From assembly GCA_963930655.1 (NCBI GenBank), contig OZ005607.1, positions 14,338,874 to 14,402,873 of the forward strand: a stretch of 64,000 nucleotides of DNA, read 5' to 3'. How positions within the stretch are numbered: the stretch's first letter is position 1; each line of letters begins with the position of its first letter. Shown here one piece after another: positions 36,388 to 44,480 of the stretch. The notes beneath the pieces are model-generated. The model worked only from the letters and a program-made list of their open reading frames with translations. It was not told where the DNA came from and ran no database searches. Both the position numbers and the translations under genes were made by a program. The stretch is from Myrica gale. Its lineage: Eukaryota > Streptophyta > Magnoliopsida > Fagales > Myricaceae.

Positions 36388-36655
36388 AGTGTCGACACAT
36401 AATACCATGGTGTCGACACATTGGTCACACACCAGAAGGCATGTCCCAGGCAAAGATGATGGTGTCGACACATTGGACAAAGGTGTCGACACGTTGTACA
36501 CTCACCAGAAAGCAAGCTTCCAGGCCAAATTAATGGTGTCGACACATAGACCAAAGGTGTCGACACATTGCACTATCAACAGAAAGCAGGTTTCCAGGCC
36601 AAGCTGATGGTGTCGACACCTTTGGTCTATGTGTTGACACCATTAATTTGGCCTG
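36388..36655. repeat. GTGTCGACAC palindrome array ending in a 46-bp hairpin
   Basis: Seven exact copies of the palindrome GTGTCGACAC and one variant (GTGTTGACAC) occur within about 270 bp, in imperfect repeats of roughly 73-75 bp that also carry CCAGAA(A/G)GCA and CCAGGC. The last part is an inverted repeat: 36521-36566 pairs with 36610-36655 with one mismatch over 46 nt around a 43-nt loop. The array lies in the leader intron of the hAT element, upstream of the transposase ATG. Confidence 0.9.
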
Positions 36656-37498
36656 TATCGTTAAAATGCTCATGAGCAATCAAACAATTATTCTCTTCAC
36701 AAACTTCACAAATTATTCTCATGAGCAATCAAACAATCAGCAAACAATCAACAATCTATATAAAGACTAAATATAACATTTACAAAACTAAAAATAACAA
36801 ACCCTTGGTGAGAGAGAGTTAGTGAGAGGATGTTCAAGCTGCATAGTGGAACACCCCAACAACTATTTTCTATCCACATATGATATTCAATAACAGAACA
36901 GTATAGAATTCAAAAGGATGTTCAAGAAACTTATAGTGGAACACCCCAACAACTATTTTCTGACTTGTTTGGATCCCATCAATGAAGAGTGAACAAATAG
37001 GAGGATCAAGTCAACTAGTTTAATCCTTTTTCGAATGCCTGAATTAGATCCACCACACACATACTTGCAACTTAATTGATTTTTAAATTAAAGGTTGATT
37101 CAAGTATTCGAAGGTTCTTCTATCAAATCTCAATGATAGAAGAACCTTGTAGGGCACCCAGCAGACTAAACAGTTGAAAACTTTGTGCATGTATTGGTTC
37201 TGTGATAACCACATTCCAATTCATAAGAGAATCAACAAATCCTAACCAGGACTTAAAAATCAAATTGCCCAGCAACCCAGAAAGTTCATATTGTTCATGC
37301 AATCTTCCATAACTGATAGGCATAGCATTTTTAAGAGGTATGAAGAGGCAAAGGAAAATGATAGACCTATAAACTACAAACAGATGAAAGAATTTCCCAG
37401 TGACGAGTCACTACACCCATAAAACTCACAAGAAGAGGATAGACATGCATTCTTGTTTCCAAATTGAAAGCATTAGCAAATGGAAAAGTGCTACTTAC

Positions 37499-37566
37499 AA
37501 TGAACAAACACCTTATCAGGGAGCAGTTTAGCAAATTTCTCTGCTGCAAACTTCCAATCTGCGGCG
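37499..37566 (-). pseudogene. Captured exon resembling ROG1/DUF676 lipase, inside the hAT
   Basis: On the minus strand, TTTTGCAG precedes a 68-bp block encoding DWKFAAEKFAKLLPDK and then VFVH, followed by a GTAAGT donor. This matches my memory of plant DUF676 (ROG1-like) putative lipases, where a segment like DWKFAAEQFVK-LPDKV(I/F)VH follows the NG-x-GS motif. Both splice signals are kept and intron-like sequence is present on both sides, so it looks like a genomic capture by the transposon. Only this exon was recognised. The rest of the lipase, including its catalytic serine, is absent. Confidence 0.65.
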
Positions 37567-37879
37567 CTGCAAAACAAATAAAATACCACCAGCAATAAGA
37601 ATAAAGTGAAAAGAGTTTCCAAGCAAAATAAAACGTAGATGAATTTCAATTCCAAGAATTTGCACTACATGCAATAACCAGTAACAAGCATCATTGATTA
37701 AACTAAATACACCCATCGACAGAGTTTGGAGAGAGAGCAATAAAAGGATAACTGGAAATCAGAGCAAAACATAGAATAGTTGAGAAATTAACAAACCCTA
37801 AAATCAAATTAAGTAATTAACAAACCCTAACTATGTGATTTAAATACTCAATACAATTGATGGATGGGAAATTAACAAA

Positions 37880-38160
37880 CCTTAGCTGAGAGACCGAGAG
37901 CTGGTGAGAAATCCGGCCACAAAAGGTCCAAAATCCAACTGGTGGACGACAGCAACCCGTGAGAAAAAGAGAGAGAGAGAGCTTTCGGGAGAGTCAGGTC
38001 CAAGGAGAGAGCTGAGAGATCAGATCTTGGGAGGGAGGATGGGAGGGATGGTGGCTGGAGTCGGAGGGAGTCGAAGACTTCACTGTGAAGTTGTAAGTGA
38101 CCTGGGTCGTTTTGACCCAGGTCACGTAATTGTTTTAAAGGGCTCAAACGGCACCGTTTG
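37880..38160 (-). other. Candidate hAT leader exon
   Basis: Less AT-rich stretch at the 5' side of the element on the minus strand, ending in CTCAGCTAAG followed by GTTTGTTAAT, a plausible donor at about 37880. Joined to the acceptor next to the transposase ATG, it would form an untranslated leader exon with an intron of about 1.8 kb. RNA evidence would be needed to confirm this. Confidence 0.4.
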
Positions 38161-38189
38161 AGCCCTTAAATTAATTTTTTTAAAAAATT

Positions 38190-38365
38190 TACCGGAACCG
38201 GAAAATTCCGGTATTTCCGCCGGAATTTCCGGTTCCGGTTCCGAAATTTCCATTAAATGTGTTCCGGTTCCGGTTCCGGAATAGGCCGGAACCGGTACCG
38301 GAATAGGCCGGAACCGGTACCGGAATTCCGGAACCGGAACCGGAACCGGAAATTCCGGAAATATC
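38190..38365. repeat. hAT right subterminal palindromic repeats
   Basis: The counterpart of the left array: GGAACCGG, GGAATTTCCGG and GGCCGGAACCGGTACCGG words, including a local tandem copy of the last at about 38284-38322. It stops about 20 bp short of the right terminus, a symmetric arrangement expected of cis-acting transposition sequences. Confidence 0.85.
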
Positions 38366-38394
38366 CGTATGATTTACTCACCCTTAAAATAATT

Positions 38395-38607
38395 ACGTTT
38401 GCAAAAAAAATTTTATTGTGAAAATTTTTGTTTTTGTTTTTTTGTAATCAATTGTGAAATTTTTTGTAGTTGCCAAGGTAGTCACGAAGCCACCACTGTC
38501 CCCACCCACGGCTCGCCAGAAGTTTCACCACTGTACCATTATCTTTATAACAACCATAAAGAGTCAGTCCCCAACACAGAAAAACACACAGTCCCTTGCA
38601 CACAGAA
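38395..38607 (+). promoter_or_regulatory. CSD2 proximal promoter and 5' UTR, truncated by the hAT
   Basis: Only 213 bp separate the right hAT target duplication from the CSD2 ATG, so the distal promoter now lies beyond or within the transposon. The stretch has a TTATCTTTATAAC TATA-like word near 38540 and a GTAC core at about 38534. GTAC is the core bound by the copper-status regulator SPL7 in plants; one core is weak evidence because it occurs often by chance. Confidence 0.45.
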
Positions 38608-41600
38608 ATGCAAGCTGCAATAGCAGCCATGGCCGCCCAAATAATTATCATCTCTCCTCCGCATTTGTCCCCAAACGCTCACTACTCATCTCCCCTCTTC
38701 CGCTCCGCCTCCTTCCTACATGGCACCTCCCTTAAGGTCCCCCGTCAATCGCTGGCCTTCTCAGTCTCCGCCAAAGCAAGAACCATCGTCGCCGCCACGA
38801 AGAAAGCGGTAGCCGTTCTCAAGGGCGCCTCCAATGTGGAAGGGGTTGTTACGTTGACCCAAGAAGAAGACGGTTTTTCCTCTTCATTGCCCTCTTTCGA
38901 ATTCAACCTATTAAGAGTATTTTTACTTCTGGTGCTGACCTAAGATTATACGCAGATATTACAGAAGCAATATTCTTGAGTTGTAATATTGTATTCGTGA
39001 GTCTTAATTTGAGAGGTTTCTGTTTTTGGATGTTTTATTCACAGAATATTTGTATAAAAATTTGACCAAACGATGTGTTATTCACGAATATTTCAGCTTA
39101 AGATCAAAATTTAGAACCTACATCTGCGAAGATAAAAGCATTTTTCTAGGACTTGTATTAGTAGCTCATATGACTTTTATTGCAAGGTGTTGAAAGACGG
39201 GACGAAATTGAGTAGAATGAGTTTAGTAGTCATATTTGGTTTGGTTGAAGAGCATTTTGATAGTTGCAAACATGGAAGGAGGCCAATTTTTGGACTCAAA
39301 ACTGTAGTTTTATGTTCCTAGCTTTTTATGGTTATGGACTAGAACAATAATTTTTTTATGTCCTAGTTATATTTATATAGGTCCCACAACTGTCAATGTT
39401 CGTGTTACTGGGCTTACTCCGGGGCCTCATGGGTTCCACCTAGTAAGTGATGTTTTTTACCATATATATAGGTTGTTATGAATATCGAAGGGACTCTAAA
39501 TTGTGTTGTAACTTTTTCTTCGTTTTCATGTAGCATGAATATGGTGACACAACAAATGGGTGCATCTCAACAGGTAGGACCTGACTGTGTTTCAGGTTCA
39601 AACAATAAATTTTAGGTCCACACAATGATGCATCATAAGACTTACTCCTAAGATGGTTTTATACTAATCTTTTCTTACAAATGTTGACATATAGGAGCAC
39701 ATTTCAACCCAAAAAAGCTGACACATGGTGCTCCTGAGGATGAAGTCCGTCATGCGGGTGACCTGGGAAACATAGTTGCCAATGCCGATGGTAATTTAGT
39801 CGTTGATGTTTCTTAGGCTGCATTTGCAACAAAAAATTTTACGTCTCTTAAAATTTTAACATAATAAAAAATTCAAATATAATCTCTCTCCCCATCAAAT
39901 CATTACTTTTCACTCTAATAAATATAAAACATTCTCTCTCTCTTCACTTTTTCACCAAATTCAATACCCTAAAATTTTAACTCCCCAAAATTTTACATCT
40001 CAAACACACCCTTAATCTTTTTGAATCCCTACTTTGAGATATTGTTTCACAACTTCTGGCAATACAGGGGTGGCAGAGGCAACAATCGTGGATAGCCAGG
40101 TAGCGCTTACATGCTTGCTTAATTGAGTTAGACTTTGTGTTTGTCTTTTGGGTACTTATTTACTTTGGGTGTCATCATGATTTTTTGTCATTCGAATCTT
40201 TTTTCTTTCGTATTTGTGATTGCTGTTCTTTTTAGTAGCATTCAACTATGTAATAGGGCTAAAATATGCAGATACCATTAAGTGGTCTAAATGCAGTTAT
40301 TGGAAGAGCCTTGGTGGTTCATGAGCTTGAGGACGACCTCGGAAAGGGTAAGTTTTAATTCATTATCTGGTGCCTGAAATTTGCTGCTGTGGATGAAGTG
40401 GAAATTGTCACTTGAAGTCTGATAGTCTTATGCTATGTTTGGAAGTTTGATTAAGCAAGAAAGCCTCTCTCGTCCTCTCGTTATGCTTTTGCAAATGCTA
40501 TTTGCATTGAGCCTCATAGCAGAAGTCATTGAACATTTGAAGGCCCCTCTCTTCTGTCTCAGAGCCTCTATTTGGCTCCAAACGTCTCCTTAGCAAGAAG
40601 CAACAACCATTCATCAAATAGGGATTGGTTGAAATTGCTCAATAGTGACCTACTTTATTTTTCAACTTTACTCAAACAATTTATTCAGTGGATTTGCTCA
40701 AAATGAGAATTGTTTTTCTTTTTCTTTTGTACGATAATAGTTGAGAACATAAAACAAAATCGATGGTAGACCGTATGGTCTGATTGATTTGATCTATATT
40801 GTTACCTTAATCTGGTTTCTTGTCTTTAGACGTACTAGTACTTGCATCTGACTTGTTTCCAGCAAATTTTTTTTTATCCAAATGGCTCTCTTAAATAGTT
40901 AAAGTGTTCACGACATCCTTGAACTGCCTTGTATTTACTAGTATGTGTTTCTTTTTCACCTCCCCTTATTCTCACTTGGCTATTCATCGGCAGGTGGACA
41001 TGAACTTAGTCTGAGCACTGGGAATGCAGGTGGAAGATTGGCATGTGGTATGAAAAGATTATGAATTTTCTTTTGTTTTGATGCTCATCTCTTATTTTCC
41101 TGCACATCCACTTTTGAAAGACAATTATCTCTTTGAATTTTTACCTCTTCACTTAATATTGCAAGGTTGAAGCATGTCTATGATATTGACAGCAAGTCTT
41201 CCGAGATATTGGTTATCTGCACCATCTATGGATTAAATCCCTTTGACTAAATTCACGAATTTTATAATACTCGTAGAATTGAATTGATGGAATTGATTAA
41301 TAGCATGATATAGCGTTGATTCAATTCTGATGTGTACAATCAATGAAACTATTTTTGTTTCAAATATCATAAAGACCGCACTGACCACGCTGTTAGTCTA
41401 CACCAATGCCCTGTCAAATTCCCAAATATTCCATGTCGAGAAAAGGGCTAAACAGTAACTCGTGTGTTGTATTTACAACCCTTTGTTCTTTGTTCCTGGT
41501 GAGGTGCATACAGCTGGGGGTTTATGTGCCATATCATTTTGGGGTTTCTTAGGTCCTCTAGAGGGAAACAATCTGGTCTTGCTTGATAGAATTATTTGTT

Positions 41601-43266
41601 TTCTGGGACTTGTGCACGAGACCTTCAGATTTCTACAATTTTAGGTGAAAGTTGATCTTTGAAGTGGTGTTGTGGTAGCACATGGCTCTCTTCAGACTTC
41701 AGCATGTTTAGTTTGATCTCCGTATGTTGGGCTTTCCAAATTTTCAGGAAGTTGATTTTAGCTATTGTCTAGAAACTAGTAGATCTGTTCTAAGTGTCAC
41801 ATTTGTCATTACCATACTATTATGGATGTCAGAATGTCATTCACATAAATGATGCCTTGAATTCCTGTATTCAACATAATGCTGCAAATTGTAGAACATG
41901 AGATGAAGGATGTGGTTGTATCTGAGGAAGAAAAGGCAATCATGCTGATCTTCCAAGTTAAGTTTCATTCTCAAAATTTCCAAGAAATGAGAGAAGAATA
42001 GAAGGTTGGGCCGGGGAGGATTAGAAATACATCGTAATTTTTCGGATGTAATCTTCAACATTGCAATAAGAGCATGTGAGCGGGATTTTAGTATTACTAC
42101 AATATGCTGTTTACTGCGAGTATTGGACATTCCGAAAATCTTCTCCAAACCATGATAATTTGTACCTGGCTCTGCTAGTGGAGAAACACGGATTCTTTTG
42201 ACAAAAATGATGGCATGCCGGTTTCTTGGTTTAAATTAACTTATGTGGATAAAGGTTTGACATTATAAATCATCATTCAGGAATATGAAAGTACATGAAG
42301 GTTGGACCCTTGGACATATGAAATAAATGTACATGCATATTCTTTTTTAGGCTGACAATCAAATGGGAATTTCATTTTGGAATGATTGAGCAAGACAACT
42401 ATGTCGCATGACACTGCCTAATTTAAAAAGTACTTGTGTTAATAATACAACGTGCTTGTGGGATATTTGTCCTGTATGCCTATTGTCAGTTTTGTGTACA
42501 TAAGCAGATTGGATGGAGTCAAGTGGGAGCAGGTTCTGTTACCCTGCACCCGAAGCTCGAAAACAATATCCTGATGGAGTACATCTCCGTTTACACACTA
42601 AAATTTTACCTATCCTAAAATTTTAACACAATAAAAAATTACAATATAATTTTTCTCTCCCCATCAAATCACTACTTTTCACTACAAAAAATATAAAAAA
42701 TTACCTCTCTACACTTTTTCATCAACCCCAATACCTAAAATTTTAACAACCCTAAAATTTTACTTCTCAAACACAGCCTAATTTATAAGTTCAGGATTCT
42801 TTTAGATAGAGATTCTCACCGTAAAGCGCATATGATATTGGAATTCTCACGCATTAACATCTGTAGAGTTATTTTAGTCCCCTATTAGCAGTACAACAAT
42901 GTCCTGTGTATCAGGAATATAAGGCATTGCCTTCAGTAGAATATTAACAAAAGAAGAGAAATAAGAACTTGGGAACATCATGTGCGATATACACTGAGAA
43001 GCTTTCTTGGGTTAAGGTTTAGACACAATTGGTATAATCTTTACTGCTTATATCCTTTGAACACTTCCATCTACAGTGGTTATTTTTCCAGGATTTGCCA
43101 TTTGGGTTATTATTATCAGCTCACCATATTTGATCTTGGTAACGTAGTTGAATATCAAGATATAATTACTGTTTTGCATTGCGAAATTGTGTCATTTTAA
43201 GCTTTCCTGTCTGTTCTCAGTGTGATAAGGTCTGTGGCAGGTGTGGTTGGTTTGACTCCCGTGTAA
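38608..43266 (+). CDS. CSD2: Chloroplast Cu/Zn superoxide dismutase, eight coding exons
   Basis: Converts superoxide to oxygen and hydrogen peroxide in the chloroplast stroma. Exons: 38608-38872, 39381-39442, 39534-39573, 39695-39790, 40068-40099, 40272-40347, 40994-41047 and 43241-43266. All introns are GT-AG and the total is 216 codons plus TAA, the usual plastid CSD2 length. Residues 1 to about 62 form a Ser/Ala-rich transit peptide; the mature part begins near [11 protein letters not shown]. Cu ligands H108, H110, H125 and H182, Zn ligands H125, H133, H142 and D145, and disulfide cysteines C119 and C208 are all present. I chose the ATG at 38608 because the upstream in-frame codon is TTG. 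Intron 7 is unusually long (2.2 kb), and introns 4 and 7 each hold a MITE. A miR398 site lies in exon 4. Intact. Confidence 0.97.
39753..39774 (+). promoter_or_regulatory. miR398 target site in CSD2 exon 4
   Basis: The sequence TGCGGGTGACCTGGGAAACA (continuing TA) overlaps codons for H-A-G-D-L-G-N-I. It matches the site known from CSD2 transcripts, cleaved by miR398 when copper is scarce so that copper is spared for plastocyanin. The core GGGTGACCTG pairs perfectly with miR398, and the 3' part needs a one-base bulge, as in the known site. Confidence 0.88.
39816..40011. mobile_element. MITE in CSD2 intron 4 (196 bp, TTA duplication)
   Basis: Flanked by TTA on both sides, with imperfect terminal repeats GGCTGCATTTG and (inverted) GGGTGTGTTTG. 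It is AT-rich with repeated AAAATTTTA words and no coding capacity. The TTA duplication suggests a PIF/Harbinger (Tourist-like) origin. A related copy is in intron 7 of the same gene. Confidence 0.7.
42591..42781. mobile_element. Related MITE in CSD2 intron 7
   Basis: Aligns along its length with the intron 4 copy: CCTAAAATTTTAACA-AATAAAAAATT, CTCTCCCCATCAAATCA, CTTTTTCA-CA and AAAATTTTAC-TCTCAAACACA. The right end (inverted GGCTGTGTTTG) is well kept; the left end is diverged. It is part of the extra length of this 2.2 kb intron. Confidence 0.7.
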
Positions 43267-43680
43267 TGGCGCCCCTGGTTTTGAGAGCAGTCTGTCTGTG
43301 GTATTCACCAGAGTGCTTTCGTCCAGTTTGGCTGGCATATAGAGCAAAATGTTACCAAGTCACGAGTGGAATATCATGGAGACTGCTGTTGTTTGTCGTA
43401 ATGATTGCAGATTCGCATGGTGTTTCAAAGTTGTTCCCGTATTCAGAAAAATTCTTTTTAGTGTTTATTTATGCATTGCGAATGTGGAATGTTATTTATG
43501 TAGGGATGCATGACTCTTGGATTCACAATGTTATGTTGTCTCCTACGATAGCTATACTATGTTTGTTTTCCCCACGGTGAAAACGTGGATATATAAGCCT
43601 AGACTTTGGATTTTGTGTGGTTTCCAGTCTTTCCAGGGGGGGGGGGGGTACTTAAACAAAAAGAAGAGCAATGCATTGTA
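43267..43680 (+). other. CSD2 3' UTR and downstream flank
   Basis: Follows the TAA stop. A TTTGTTTTCC region and T-rich sequence could direct polyadenylation within about 350 bp, but no exact site can be fixed. A run of about 13 G lies at 43635-43648. An overlapping 133-codon open frame here is a shadow of the exon and UTR and is not a gene. Confidence 0.5.
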
Positions 43681-43689
43681 TTAAAGATC

Positions 43690-44435
43690 AACAAGGAGCT
43701 ACTAAGCAATTAGTGAAGATAAATAATTCCTCTCAACATTTGCATTAATCATTGAATAGGGTCTTTAGGAAGTGTTTTCTAATGTCTTTAACAATGTTAG
43801 TTCGTTCTGCTGGTTGAATTGTCTAGGCCGTACCATATTCACGCCACTATTTTTCGTACAAACAAGACAATAAAAGATTCATGAATCTACCACTTGCGTC
43901 CTGGATATCTATAAATGTGCAGCTACAAGAGCATTCCTCGTCAATGCTTGTATAAACTTTCTTTTCCTCCAAACAATTATGTATGTTTTGTTTTTGGTTC
44001 CGCATATATTTTATTATAAATTTTTTTTTTCTACACAAACAAAAAAATAGACAAATATGAAGTGAAAAGCCAATATTCCGTCTGCAGGATACGTTGAACA
44101 TAAGAGGTGGAGGCCAAGACCCACTCATGATGGATTCAAGGATCAGCTCTGCACTTCTTTTCCTTTCCTTTAGGGTAACCTGCTCCTTCGATCAACCGAG
44201 CCCGTAGATGACAAAGTGGATATGTTTCCCTCCCCAGTAGGGTGGCTGTTTTGTTTTTTTTTAAAGCTTTTATAATAATTTTTCTTCATTACTAATTAAT
44301 TAAAATGTGAAATGCTAATCTATTAATCCATGGTTTTGGCAGACAAAATTGGCCGCAGATTTAAAAATATATATATATATATATATATAAATTTTTCCTT
44401 AATTTTAGCTTTGCTAAAAAGTGGTCATTCTATCG
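43690..44435. other. Spacer between CSD2 and the next LTR
   Basis: No supported gene. It contains T-rich and A-rich stretches and an (AT)n tract of about 22 bp at 44367-44388. It may include the unresolved 5' end of the LTR that follows, but no TG terminus with a GTATG flank was found. Confidence 0.4.
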
Positions 44436-44437
44436 AG

Positions 44438-44480
44438 GTTCCTATCTATATATCTTGCAAAAGACATATAGATAGGAACC
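44438..44480. repeat. Perfect 15-bp inverted repeat (hairpin)
   Basis: GGTTCCTATCTATAT and its exact reverse complement ATATAGATAGGAACC flank a spacer of about 13 bp. It lies just upstream of the pyrimidine-rich leader-like part of the LTR at 44440-47438, near a likely transcription start. Confidence 0.85.

Larger units (their letters stand above)
33477..38386 (-). mobile_element. Apparently complete hAT transposon
   Basis: Terminal inverted repeats TAAGGGTGAGTA (33477) and TACTCACCCTTA (38386) are flanked by identical 8-bp duplications AAATAATT (33469-33476 and 38387-38394), the hAT hallmark. Both subterminal zones (33490-33625 and 38190-38365) are packed with GGAACCGG / CCGGTTCC / GGAATTCC palindromes, likely transposase-binding sites. 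A full-length transposase ORF lies inside on the minus strand. The 5' part (about 36080-38160) holds an apparent leader exon, a palindrome/hairpin array and a captured host-like exon. The element is 4910 bp, possibly autonomous and relatively young. Confidence 0.95.

Noticed and set aside
43179..43580. 133-codon plus-strand frame over the CSD2 end
   Set aside because: It overlaps the true last exon (43241-43266) in another frame and runs into the 3' UTR; no family resemblance.
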